Below, piece by piece: positions 21,522 through 33,800 of a stretch of DNA of 64,000 nucleotides. Position numbers and translations under genes: made by a program. Positions within the stretch are counted from its first letter, which is position 1. Each line of letters begins with the position of its first letter. The stretch is from Closterium sp. NIES-65 (taxonomy: Eukaryota; Streptophyta; Zygnematophyceae; Desmidiales; Closteriaceae), in contig CANXME010000309.1 in NCBI GenBank assembly GCA_948144175.1, positions 558,001 through 622,000 on the forward strand, written 5' to 3'. The notes beneath the pieces were generated by a model. The model was given only the letters and a program-made list of their open reading frames with translations. It was not told the origin of the DNA and ran no database searches.

Positions 21522-24081
21522 GGGACCTGAACTGGACTCTGGAGTAAGAAACTGGAGTTACACTATCGCACAATACAGGCTGGACTCGACCAAGACTCGA
21601 CCTCAAGTTGTAGTGCTGAGCAGTGTGCAACTTTGGTAGCTCGGCTTTTAGTATTGGGAGAGATATCCCGACGGACTGATTCACACGAGGCGCGACGGTA
21701 GGGGCCACACAAAGAACTGTGACGTGGCTGCGCCGACTAAAGTGGGCCGAATGGGTGCTTGGTGGGTCAGGTCACGTTCGCTCTGCAATGGGGAAATGCC
21801 TGGTGCGGATTATCGTCTGCTGTGCTGGGTGTGGTGTACTGACTTGTGTTGGCCCACGATTGGTGCCGAGAGGAAAACGGAGATGGTTCTCGATCATCGG
21901 TGCCAGGTGGTGATGGTGGTGGTGAGTCGCTCCCTAAGTGACGCACAGGGAACCTAAAACGCGGAGGCGCTGAGGCATTTGGTGAGTAGGGCCGAGAGTC
22001 CAAACATTGCGCGACCAATTCGATTTGAGGGCGCAAATAGCGCACGTCGCAATGCAGCGCAAACTGATGGAAACAGCTGGCAAATCTTCAAATCTCCAAA
22101 GCAGGCCTGTCGCTTGCAGGGCGTTTGCCCTGCTGGACCTTGAATTCCAGGGCTGGGTTGCCCTTGAAAACTGAAATTGATGGGTTGAGAAAATTGTGGC
22201 CCTGATTCATTACAGGGCTGATTTCGGGCTTTGGTCTGGAGTGTGAAGGGTAGATTTTAGGCGAGCCCTGGAACAAAGTCTTTCGAACTTCCCCTCCCAC
22301 TCCTCCCCCCCCCTCCCCCCCCCAAACTCCTCCATTCCCCCTCCCCCCGTTTCTATTTTGATTGCATTCAAGCCTGTCAAATTTGGAGTTGCGTGGCTGG
22401 ACCACAGATTCAACTCAACCAACAACTGGTACTTGTACCAATTACAACCTCGCTCCCATCCCATGACACACAGACAGTAGCATGAATCAACATGCAGCAG
22501 CAAAACACATCTCAGATCCCCGTCATGTTGTGCACCCTCAGGCCTGAATGGGCATAGCAAGCAGCAAAACACATCTCAGATCTTTGCTAAGAGTTGGAAG
22601 AGGAGGAAGTCTGTTACGCGTGCGTAGTGAATGACGCTAACTAGTTTTTTTATTGCTAACTAGCTAATTTGATACTAGCGGAGTGCAGCTGTCAGCTTTG
22701 TGGTAGAACTGAGGCTGCAGAATTTTCCGTGCCAAACCTGATTTACAGGGAGGAATAAATTTCAGCCCTGAAGCCTAAAGGGCCGAGATTCGCCCCGACC
22801 CTGCTAAATACAGGGTCGTACATGCCAGGCCCCCTGATTTGTCCGGGGGGGCCAAAACGAAACGACAGCCCTGCTCCAAAGCTAGCACAGTGCAACCCTG
22901 CCAGAAGGCGCCAGCGGTGGGCAGCAGAAGCCTTATTGTGAAAACGTTTGAATCGGCCTTGGGCAGGCGCAGCACAGCTCGAACGATCCCATGTTGTACT
23001 TTTTAGGCGGTCAAAAAGTTGTTGGTCAGATCAGATGGGGATGGCGTGGATTGTCGACTGGACGGTGGCCCTAGGCGCGGTTCTCCCACGTCTCGTAGGT
23101 CACACACCGATCTTTCACCTCGGGTCACGTCGAGTCGCTCATTGTTTGTTGCTTGCCGAAATTTGTCGTCTTTAAGTTGTTATTTGTTGACGGAGGTCAC
23201 GGGCAGTAGTCGACTTTTCACGGATAAGAAACCCGTACCAATTGTACCGGATCCGCACAAGATTGAGAACTTGCACTACGAATTTGAATGTTGATCGACT
23301 TATCACGGATCCCCACGCTACAAACATCAGCAGCTGGAAAGGACTAGTCCCACTTGATTTTCACACTACACAGAACGACACCACTTCTCATTAATAAACG
23401 CCTTGACTTCTCCTCCATTCTCCAGTCAGTGTTTGAGCATGGCTGCCTTTCTAACGGGTCCAACTTCAGAGAAAGACGGGGTTATGTAAGTGCTGAAGTT
23501 TACGGTGGAAACACTCGATCCAGAGTGTTTTTGGAAATCGATCCTAGTTGGAACCAAATTCCGACAGGACTGGAACTCAATTATCCGGGTTTTCCAAAAA
23601 CAAACGTTTTTCACAACTCTGTAAAAGGGATGAGCTAGAACGTAAATTCGGTTCCTTCGAGTGAGTGCCGTGCATGCCGCACAACATTCGGTTAGGCTAG
23701 GTCAAGGTCTGCCCGCTCCGGTCAACATTCGCTCACCTGAACTCTGCCCGCACGCTGTCGTGTGAATTTATTTTGGTGCTGCAAGGGTTTCGCGTGGCGG
23801 TTATAGAAACAAGCGCAGTCCAAACTGCAAATGTACATCATCAACACCTCCGCGACCTTTGTCCAAGATCCGCTGTTGGCAGACACTATACAGAGATGTA
23901 TATGAGGTTCAATAAAAGCCTCATGCTTTTTGTAAAACAATCACCCATACAGGCCATGCAAATTAATCAGCATCAGTTACACCAATGATGAGTTGCATCA
24001 GAGCCGAGGTCCTCTGAAACCGAACACACCTGTGCGTTGCAACACATTCTAGGGTGGTATAGCTGTATAGTTCATACATAA
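21522..24081. other. Intergenic region between EXO2 and EXO3
   Basis: No gene is recognised in about 2.5 kb. It includes the putative promoter of EXO2 and, near 22.1-22.9 kb, a segment rich in CAGGGC/GCCCTG motifs that may be a decayed inverted-repeat element. A direct repeat of AGCAGCAAAACACATCTCAG lies at about 22496 and 22562. The open frames at 23354-23638 and 22948-23294 have no recognisable domain. Confidence 0.5.
22098..22880. mobile_element. Possible decayed inverted-repeat element
   Basis: The left end AGCAGGCCTGTCGCTTGC (about 22098) matches the reverse complement of the right end (about 22862-22880, GAAACGACAGCCCTGCT) at about 15 of 18 positions. The interior near both ends contains many CAGGGC/GCCCTG words, and no transposase is encoded. 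This would fit a short non-autonomous DNA transposon. Target-site duplications were not identified, so the call is tentative. Confidence 0.25.
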
Positions 24082-26278
24082 TTAGAAACCAAACAAGCTA
24101 CTTAAGAAGGAAACAAGTGCATCCCAGGTACTCCCTCCTGAGGGCGTTCCAGTTACTGGTGGCTCAGGTGTAGCAACGGTGGGTGGCTCTGGGACAGTTT
24201 CAGGAGGCGTAGGAACGGTAACCGGGGGTGTGGGAACGGTAACTGGTGGCTCTGAAGCAGGTGGCGGACTGGGCGTGGTACCAGCGGAAGAGGGAGGCTC
24301 GCTCGGACTTCCCAAAGCCTCAGGCCCGTCAGACTGCACTACGCAGCGGCCGGTAACTGGGTCGAGATTCGCCTGTACGATGAACTTTGATCCCCGAACA
24401 CCCTCTAGGTTGAAATACGCTCCCGTGGTCGCATCACGGGTCACATCCCCGTAGTCTCCTGCGCAGATGTCGGCGTTCTCCTCGCCCTGGTCGTTGAACC
24501 ACGTGGCGAGGAAGGGGCTGCTGGTGGCCTCTGCGAGTTCATGCGCCACCACCGACACCATCCCGTCCATCCCCGCGTCGCCGTTCGGTGCCACCGCCCC
24601 CGGCTGGTTCAGGTACGGCGGGATGCAGCCCTCCGGGCACCTGGTTACTGCGTTACCAGCAAAAGAAATCACGAGCTCGAGGTTGTCGTGGGTGTACGCG
24701 TGCCATCCGCAGTAGCTGCTGCAAAATCCTGACTGAGAGTAGCTTGAGTCGTCCTCTTGAGCCACTTTGGAATCCCCGAGGACGAAATACACTCCGTTGC
24801 TGTCATTGGGAAGTTTCCCGTCGTTCACTGCGGAAGAAATGAGGTCGGCGACGCCAGAGTTGTACAGAGTGGTGCCTTTGGAGTAGAGTGTGTCGTCGAT
24901 CTCGCCCTTGAGAGTGACGGATCCGGAAATGTAGTTGCCTTGAGCGTCGTAGTAGAGCCGGTTGATGTTCCACCACTTGGGAACTGGCAGGAGGAACGGG
25001 TGAGCATATTGGTAAAGGAGGAAGAAAGCCAACAATGTTCAAGGGGAATCAGAGCAGGGAAGGTTAGCGAGAAATGGAGTACGTGGCGTCATGCTGTGAG
25101 AGGTACTGTGATGGAGAGAACGTGAATATGATGCCACGTATGATGCCACCCAGGGACGAAGGGCGGGGGGCTCTGGAGAGCATTACCGGTCAGAGATGTG
25201 TCGTTGCTGTTTCCAGTATTGAGTGACTCGATAAACGTGCGCATAATCTGCTTCTGCGCTTCCGTGAACACGCCGTACCACACGAGGTACACTGCGATGG
25301 GCTCGTGCATGACTCCGCAGTACTTGGCGTTCGCGGAGCACATGTAGGCGGCACTGGGATCGTCCCAGTGGTAGCCGATGTTCTTGGGCGGGGGATTCGA
25401 CGCAGATGCGCCTACTTGGGCGCTGTTGTTGCAGGGATAGGACGCGTGGAAAGTACCAGGGGATCATGAGAAAGGGACATGATAGTTGAGGGAAATTCCG
25501 TCCCTGAGACTCAATTGCTTTGCGTCAAATCGGACGATGCATCATGATGCAAGAGGCGGCTATTCATCGCGTTGAACATGACGAGTTGTACAAAGGAGTG
25601 ATGTTTCAGAAATGACCTGTCTTGGTCAGAGCAGATGCGTTCACACACCTGTTATCGATCAGAGCTCTGACTCCATGCGGAAGCTTCGTTTGTCGCATGC
25701 TCGCGCTGCCGCTTCTGATTCCTCCTGAAGACGCGATTTCCGTGAGACCGCGCATGCTGATGTGAGAGCCGCGGATGGGCGTGTACGAGATTCTGGATAA
25801 CCGACGCATCGCGCTCCATTCCTGAGAGAGGGGACGTCGGGATATGCAGAATAAATGACTTTTGAGGCGCCAACCCCGTATGCTGATGCGAGAGCCACGA
25901 ATGGGCGCGTACGAGACCCTGAATGTCCGACGCATCGCGCGGATCCATTGCTGGAGAGGCGGGATTTTCGGAAAGCGTGGGAAGAAAGTGCGGCATGAGG
26001 ATGTGCCGCATTGATCGTCAGATGCAGTATCTCTCGACATATTCATATGACGCCCAGATGTGTGTGACTCAACGATCGTTGAACCCACATTTGAGCAATG
26101 TCACGGCCTTGAAGGCATTACTCAGGAAAATCTTACAGCCAGAACTTACATCGGTGCGGCTTTCCGGGATGGATGGAAACAGATCGCTTGCGGACGATGC
26201 ATTTAGGAACGAGGCCCAGAGGGCGAGGAAAAAGAATGGGATGGCTGGAGAGAGCGAGCTAAGTCGAGAACGAGCCAT
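24082..26278 (-). CDS. EXO3: EXORDIUM-like protein with proline-rich C-terminus and hydrophobic tail
   Basis: The terminal exon 24983-24082 joins in frame (G/TT) to an exon ending at 25187 that carries YHWDDPSAAYMCSANAKYCG and YLVWYGVFTEAQKQIMRTF. The terminal exon holds WWNINRLYYDAQGNYISGSV, VYFVLGDSKVAQEDDSS, the HELAEATSSPFLATWF block and a TVPTPP-type Pro/Thr linker. It ends in a short hydrophobic tail (LVSFLSSLFGF). EXO2, EXO4 and EXO5 have an intron between NAxxR/Q and CPxxC; here that intron is absent. A first exon at 26278-26150 encodes a clear signal peptide and ends at a GTAAGT donor. The exons between 26150 and about 25430 are uncertain because that stretch is locally duplicated. 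Expected product: a secreted apoplastic protein. Confidence 0.82.
25745..25965. repeat. Direct repeat with half-palindrome in the EXO3 5' region
   Basis: Two copies of a roughly 80-bp segment (each containing a GAGAGCC...ATGGGCG...TACGAGA core) flank TGACTTTTGAGGCGCC at 25856-25871. That is exactly the left arm and core of the GCGC palindrome type with the right arm missing. Confidence 0.7.
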
Positions 26279-26933
26279 CGTCGTGTGCCAACGATATTTC
26301 AATTCTGATAGTGCAGGAAGACTCCAGAAGGACGAATTGATCTGAAGCTTATGGAGGATTCGTGTATTGGGAATCGCTGAGCTTGCTCGACCACTGAGAG
26401 TTGAAAGATATCCTGCGCCAAACTCTGATGCCGTGTGGGAGAGGATGAAAACGCAATGTCGAAGAAAAGCTATGCTTGTGGTTCTGGTTGCAAATGAATT
26501 ATGGGTGCGAATGTATAAGTCGGCGACAGCGAGGAACGAACGGTTTGCGAATTCACGAGCTCCTCTGTGAACCCCCTGCACATCCTGGTTACTGAGAGCG
26601 TGGACGATTTCATGCGAGCCCCCTCTTCGGTGCACATGATGTCGGCGAGTCGCATGTGTCTCGGTTTCCCGAAAGCGCGATCCGGATCGTCGTGACGCGG
26701 AGAACATCCCTAGCTTGTCTTTTTTGGCTGCCGCAATTGTCGTATTCTTCGGCAAAGCGATGGTGGGGGGAATTCGGCGGTGCCTTGACCAGCCAGACTC
26801 GGCACTGTACTGTAACCCCTAGATAAAACATAGGTCGGCGATCTAACGACAACGAAGAGGGGTACAGTGTGGTTCCAACGAACGGTGTAATTTACAAATA
26901 TGCCCAACTTTTATCATGGCCCAGCATGAACTA

Positions 26934-29900
26934 TCAAAAGCCAAAAAAGTGAGTGATAAACTCTATTAGTTTATCTAGGAATGATGGTGATGGTGGAGGT
27001 GGCTCCTCAACCGGCACATCCACGCTTGGAGGGGGTTCCCCAATGGTGGGATTATCCACGCTGGGAGAGTTGACGGCAACTGGTGAAATCACACAACTCC
27101 CTGCTCGTGGGTCTAAATTTGCTTGCACTAGGAATCGTGCCCCATTCTGACCCACCACGTTGTATTGCACACCACTGGCTGCATCTGATATCACATCACC
27201 GTAACTGCGAGACAGAATAAACAGATTGAAAAGAAAGAGACAGGGAAACACAAGGAAGGACCATAGGAGAAAAAGTACAGTGTACCTCGCATGCCCATGT
27301 CCAGTGTCCATCCCCTCATATACGAATCTACAGCCTACACAGTCCGAAAGACAAACATATGTACCCACAAGAGCAGATTCCTGAATTGTCCTCACCCGTT
27401 ATTACTATAAGTACCCCCTTTGCCACTAGGGCTACACCGTTTTCCGAGAATTTGCCCCGAGGGCCCAGGATGTCCTGGAACGGATCTTAGGTCTTCGCTC
27501 ATCTTCGCATTGGCAAGTCAACAAAGAAAACCAGATATAAAAGAACAAAATATATGACACATTCGTACTTTGAGGCGCAGATGTCGGCGTTCTCCTCGCC
27601 CTGGTCGTCGAACCACGTGGCGAGGAAGGGGCTGCTGGTGGCCTCTGCGAGTTCATGCGCCAACACCGACACCATCCCGTCCATCCCCGCGTCCCCGTTC
27701 GGCGCCACCGCCCCCGGCTGGTTCAGGTATGGAGGGATGCAGCCCTCCGGGCACTGCAAGGGGATGGGGAATGATTTAAGAGGGGGGAGGAGGAGGGGGG
27801 TGGTTTCGAGATACAATGAGATGCAGTGGATCGGTGCCACCACCCCGGGCTGGTTCAGGTACGGCGAGATGCAGCCCTGCCCTCTGGGCACTGCGTGGGG
27901 CTGGTTGAAAGAACATCTTGATTTTGATTGAGATGCTATGCACCATGATTGGGGTACAATGATATGCAAGTGTCATGTACTGTTCCTCGATGTTTGGAGA
28001 GAGCACTGATGGGGTACCAAGTATTTATTATTGGATTGGTGTTGGGGTTGGGAAGTGTGTAAACGAGACAGTGCGTACCTGATTGACTGCGTTTCCGACG
28101 AAAGATATGATAAGCGGTCGCCCGTCCTGGCCTTGAGTGATGTGTGCCAAGCCAACCGCAGTAGTGCGAGCAGAACACCATTGGTACGTCTGTGTTGACC
28201 CAGGTCACATGGAAAGAGCTCGTACCTGGTTGACTGCGTTCCCCGCAAACGAGATGATGAAGGGTCGCCTGTCAGTCCCTTGAGTGATGTGTGCCATCAG
28301 CAGTAGTGCGAGCAGAACGCCAGTGTTACCTCTGTGTTGTCCAGGTCACATACAGTAATTTAGTACCTGGTTGACTGCGTTCCCCACAAACGAGATGATG
28401 AGGGGTCGCCCGTCAGTCCCTTGAGTGAACGAGTGCCATCCGCAGTAGTGTGAGCAGAACGCCAGAGCATACTGCGTACCCCCCGTCCCGCTCGGATCGT
28501 CCATCTGCGAAACGTCTTCATCGGAAAGGACGAAATACACGCCGTCCGGGTCGTACGGCAGTGACCCGCTCCTGACGGCTGATTGGACGAGCCCCGCCAC
28601 GTCAGAGCGCAGCAGCATGGTGCCCCGGGTGTATTTGGTGTCGTGAGTTTCGCCCTTTATAGTCACATTGGAGGAGATGTTTCGGCCCTGCTTGTCGAAG
28701 TAGAGCGTGTTGATGGCCCACCATGCTGGCACTGTGGAGAGGGGTTGAGAGGGGTTGCGAAGGGTTGTGAGTCTCGGACTTAACAGTCACATTGGAGGAG
28801 ATGTTTCGGCCCTGCTGGTCGAAGTAGAGCGTGTTGATGGCCCACCATGCCGGCACTGTGGAGGGGGGTTATGGGGGTTATGGGGGTCACAGGATTCCCG
28901 CGAGGAAGAGGAATGATGTGAGAGGAATTAGAGGGAGAAGGAGAGGCTTACGAGAAAGCGTTCTGCAGTCCTGAACACACTCAAGCCGAGCCACCCACCT
29001 GTGGCGTCTGGATCAATTTCTTCTGCAGCGAGGGAAGCGACAAACAAGCGCACGATGTCTTTCTGCTCCTCGCTGAACTTGGCTCCATACCACAGCAGGT
29101 ACACCCCCACAGGCGCGTGCATCACGCCACAATGCGCGGGCGACGCGGCACAGAAGGCCATCTGATTGGGATCCAGGTCGTCCCAGTGGTAATCTATTCC
29201 CCGAGGCGTGAACGGGAGGTTCGTGCTGCTGCTACTGCTGCTAGATGCTGCTGCTGAATCTCCTGCTGATGCAGATTCTGCTGATGCTGTTGTTGCTGTT
29301 GCTGTTGCTGCTGCTGCTGCTGCTGCTGCAGATGTTTCATGGCTGCAGCCGATATAAGAAAGACCAGGAGGAGGCGGACACGGGGGGCGGGGAAAGGGCT
29401 CCAGAAATACTCAGTATCGCAAAGCGAATGCAAGAAAAAGGAGGGAGGAGGGGGGGGGGGGGGGAAAGATAAAAACAAACAGTCATGCGGAGACGTGTTG
29501 CATAGTAAAAGTACCAGCACGGTCATAATAGGTCCATAGCACAGAAAATAGTAATAAAGGTACAATTAGTACAATACAGTACAGCGCAGTACGCTACCTT
29601 GCATTATACACGCGCGCAATTCCCAAGGGACGGACGGTCGTGGGGGTCTCGTCGTGGAGCCCTCTCTGGTGGCTCGAATCGGTGCTTTTGTTGGTGGAGG
29701 TTTCATCTGACTGTAAAAGTCCGGCTCTTCTGGCGTAGGTGTATCTGATGGGGGGTTCCCGCTGGTAAGGCGCGGTGGAGCGAGGCAAGCGGGCGAAGGT
29801 GTGGGGGGTGGGGGGCGGGAGGACGGGGGAAGAGGGGGAGGGGAAAGGGGAGATGAGAGAGGGAGATTAAGGATAGGGGGTTCACCAATGGCTATTGCTA

Positions 29901-30295
29901 GCTTAAGAATAGGAGAAGCTAGAACGGCATGGGGAACCTGCAATTCGAAGGCGCCTCGCAATGGAAAGGCCGCGAACGAGTGTTTGTGAGAATGCCTTTT
30001 TCGCGATGAAGTTTAGGAACGTCTCAAACTCAACGGCGGGCTACGTTGAGATCCCTACCGTAACGGGCGCTTGTGGTGATGATTTGGCGAATGACGATAA
30101 GCTGACTAAAAGGCCGCGAACGGCGAGCTAGACTGAGATCCCTACCGTAACGCCGGGCGCTCGCGGTGATGATTCGGCGACGGAAATGACGGTAAGCTGA
30201 AGGAACGCAATTAGGAGTCCCAGGAACAGCGGAAGCGCGCTTCTGAAGTTGAGGCTCGTACGGGAACGCCGGATGCGGCGACAACGGGGCCGCAT
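26934..30295 (-). CDS. EXO4: EXORDIUM-like secreted protein
   Basis: Exons consistent in frame are: one ending at 28999, then 28731-28367, 27753-27569 and 27204-26934. They carry CGVMHAPVGVYLLWYG, WWAINTLYFDKQGRNISSNV, VYFVLSDEDVSQMDD, CPEGCIPPYLNQPG, the HELAEATSSPFLATWF block and GDVISDAASGVQYNV. The C-terminus has a Pro-rich linker and a hydrophobic tail (FLDKLIEFITHFFGF). Upstream of the domain is an Ala/Ser low-complexity stretch encoded by a GCA/GCT-type repeat around 29230-29335. A signal-peptide exon probably starts at ATG 30295 and ends near 30142 at a GTAGGG donor, but the exon order between 30142 and 29330 is unresolved. Partial exon copies fill the introns. Confidence 0.8.
27835..28860 (-). 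repeat. Partial exon copies within EXO4
   Basis: Decayed copies of the CPEGC exon start lie at about 27838-27890. Two copies of the 3' end of the WWAIN exon (YCGW...GNAVNQ plus GTAC donor) lie at about 28079-28180 and 28215-28320, the first frameshifted and the second with an in-frame TGA. A copy of the 5' part of that exon (PAWWAINTLYFDQQGRNISS) lies at 28855-28770. The intact exon is 28731-28367. Confidence 0.85.
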
Positions 30296-30860
30296 TTTCC
30301 TGTTACTAAGAACCATTTCCTTCGTCGCGTTTTGCCTCGTGCTCTGTTCCTGGTTTAGCTATCTGCCTCAATGCCTGCACCTGAGCCGTCGAGATCCTTA
30401 CCAAACTAGCAGACGTGACGTGAGGCGAGCAAGCAGGGATTCCTTGATGTGCTAAGATATTGGCAGTGGTCACGTAGGGTCGTCAGACGAATTGCAGTGG
30501 CCGCCACAACCACGAGAAGTCATCAGGCGAATGCACAGGCGGTTTTCCAGGTGTTGCCCACCCTCGAAATTGGTTATGACCTGACCACACTTTTGTTGGG
30601 CATAACTATATTTTCCTGCCACGCACAGGCGTGATTCTCTTTACAGTCGTGAAAGAAACTTTTATTTCAGGGTTACAGACACCCCTATACATTTTGCAGC
30701 TTACGATATTTCAATTTCGAGGGTGTTTCCCGCTCAACGGCCCACCGACAAAGGGCATGGATTTGCGCCTCGGCAAATGTGCGTGCTCCCACCAACTTTA
30801 GTGAGGATGTACAGTGGCTACAGGTACAGATACGAAGGGATTATACGTCAGCATTACATT
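30296..30860. other. Short spacer between EXO4 and EXO5
   Basis: This holds the 5' flank of EXO4 and the 3' flank of EXO5. No gene or RNA is recognised. Confidence 0.5.
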
Positions 30861-33800
30861 TTAGTTGTGAGGAGGTGGTGGTGGTGATGGCGCTTGCTGT
30901 CTTTGTTTATTGGAGCCAAAAAACAGCTTCCACAAAAGTTGCAAAAGTTCAACAAGAGTTGAACCAGTTGGCGGTGGCGGGGGTGCCGAATAGCCTGATG
31001 GTGGCGGTGATTTTTTCGATGGTGGTGATGAAGAGCTGGAGCCTGGGTAAGGCACAGTGGTTGCGCATCTACCTTTTGTTAAGTCCCAGTTTTGCTGAAT
31101 CAAGAACTTGTAACCGTTCACACCTACTAGGTTGTACGGAGCATTCGAGGAGTCATGGTTTACGGTGCCGAACCTAGTGGTGGGAGTGTGACACGAAGGC
31201 ACACGATGTTAGGAGAAAAGATTGGCAATGAGGGGGTTTTGGAAAGGGGCATGTCAATAAACGGGGGAAAAAGGAAAGAGAGTAGCAAAATAGGAAGATC
31301 AAAGGAAAAAAAAGATGATTGAAACTAAAAGCACGGAAGAAAAAAGCAGGAGCGGGGTGAAAGGAGAGAGAGAGTAAAAAATGGTAAAAAGTACTTACTT
31401 CCATCCGCATTTGTCTGCGTTCTCGTCCCCTTTGTCATCCATCCATGTTTGCAGGTACGGGCTGCTAGTCGCCTCTGCCACCTCGTGTGCGTACACAGAC
31501 AGCAGCCCATCCATGCCCTTGTCGCGGTTGGGTGAGGAGGACGAGCTTGCAATGAGGCCCGCGATGCAGCTCCTAGGGCACTGTGGATGGGGGGTTGGTG
31601 GTGGCAGGGGGAGGGGGATAAGGGTATACCACGGACAGCAGCCCATCCATGCCCTTGTCCCGGTTGGGCGAGGAGGATGAGGAGGAGATGAGGCCGGTGA
31701 TGCAGCTCCTAGGGCACTGCGAATGGGGGGAGGGTGGCAGGAGGGACCCAGGTGGGTGTATGAGCAAACAAGGAGACGAGGTCTGCGATGCAGCTCCTAG
31801 GGCACTGCGAATGGGGGGAGGGTGGCAGGAGGGACCCAGGTGGGTGTATGAGCAAACAAGGAGACGAGGCCTGCGATGCAGCTCCTAGGGCACTGCGAAT
31901 GGGGGGAGGGTGGCAGGAGGGACCCAGGTGGGTGTATGAGCAAACAAGGAGACGAGGCCTGCGATGCAGCTCCTAGGGCACTGTGGATGGGGGAACGGTA
32001 GCAGGGCAGATTTGGAAAAGGGGAGAAGGCGGAAGGGAGGGGTCGGGTGCGGGACTGGGGGGTGGTATCAGAGCAACACAGACAGCAGCACATCCACGTC
32101 TGCCAGTCAGGTATGGACTGCTAGTGGCCTCGGCCACCTCGTGTGCGTACATAAGAGTATACCACGGACAGCAGCCCATCCATGCCCTTGTCCCGGTTCG
32201 GCGAGGAGGAGGAGGATGAGATGAGGCCCGCGATGCAGCTCCTAGGGCACTGCGTGTGGGGAGGGGGTGAGAGGAGGGAACCAGGTGTGTGTATGTGTGT
32301 GCATACACGGACATGCACTTGTCCCGGTTGGGCGAGGAGGATGAGGATGAGATGAGGCCTGCTATGCAGCTCCTGGGGCACTGTGGATGGGGGGTTGGTG
32401 GTGGCAGGGGAAGGGGTATAAGAGTACACGGACAGGAGCCCATCCATGCCCTTGTCGCGGTTGGGCGAGGAGGATGAGGAGGCAATGAGGCCAGAGATGC
32501 AGCTCCTAGGGCACTGTGGATGGGGGGTTGGGGGTGGCAGGGGGAGGGGGATAAGAGTATGCTTGCCCTTGTCCCGGTTGCGCGAGGAGGATGAAGATGA
32601 GATGAGGCCCGCGATGCAACTCCTAGGGCACTGCGTGTGTGGGGAGGGGGTGGGAGGAGGGAACTGGGTGCGTGTGAGTGCATACACGGACAGGAGCCCA
32701 TCCATGCCCTTGTCCCGGTTGGGGGAGGCGGAGGAGCTTGAGATGAGGCCCGCGATGGAGCTCCTAGGGCACTGCGTGTGTGTGTGGGGGAGGGGGGGAG
32801 AGAAGGGGGAATCGGGTGCGCGTGTGTCCATACACGGACATGCCCTTGTCCCGGTTGGGGAGAGGCTGGTGTGATGAGCTTGAAATGAGGCTGGTTACGC
32901 AGCTCCCAGGTCATTGTTTGCACATGCATGTCAGAAGGAGTGTGGAGAAGGGAAGGATGGAAAAAAGGAGGGGGGGCTGGAAAATAGGATGGAGATGCGA
33001 TTTGAGCGGGGCCAGGAGAAAGGGCACTGTGGGGGATTTTCTGAGAATTCCAGAAAATCCCTGCAACGATTTGAGTGGGGCCAGGAGGAGGAGCACTGTG
33101 CGCAGGGCCGTACGTCCCTGGCTTTAGGGCAGGGTTGTACACACAGGGCGCAGGAGAGATTTGGAGAGCGGAGGAGGAGCGGGGGGGGGGGGGTGGTTGT
33201 GTACAAGTACAAGAATAAGCTGATGTGTTCTCGATGGGCCAGGATAGGTGGCGCTAGCAACGTGATCCCTGCCAGAGATGACAGTGAGCAAATGTGCTCA
33301 CCTGGGTCTTGGCGTTGCCCACCCAGCCGCTGACCACGCGGCCCTTGCCCGGGACGTCTGTGTAGGTGTGCCAGCCGCAGTAGTGCGTGCAGAAGGAGGA
33401 ACCTTGAGAGGACTGGGATACGAGATGAGGGAGATTGGGGTTGGGGTTGGGGTTGGGAAATGGGGAGGCAGGAGTTGAGTCGGCACCTCAACACACGGCT
33501 CTTGGCGGAGACGAGGATGTAGGTGTGCCAGCCGCAGTAGTGCGTGCAGAAGGCGGAGCCTTGAGAGGACTGGGATACGGGGGGGGGGGGGGGGGGGGGG
33601 GGGGGAGAAAGGGGAGGGAAAAGGGGAGGGAGAGGCGGAGGGAGAGGGGAGACTTGAGTTGAATAATGCTCTAGGCCCTTTTACTAGCCCCTGTGGGTTT
33701 GGAAGCACATATTTTGCCCGAAAGCATAGATAGCTGTTGGGTCTACATGCCTCATTCAGGGTTCAGGGTGTCATTTCAGGGTGTCATCTCAGGGTGTCAT

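Noticed and set aside
29230-29340. Poly-glutamine protein encoded by CAG repeats on the minus strand
   Set aside because: The frame continuous with the EXO4 domain reads the repeat as Ala/Ser; the Gln frame has no downstream domain.
31725-31985. Regular 87-bp repeats, considered as a CRISPR-like array
   Set aside because: The units are contiguous tandem copies without unique spacers, they derive from an EXO5 exon edge, and the genome is eukaryotic.
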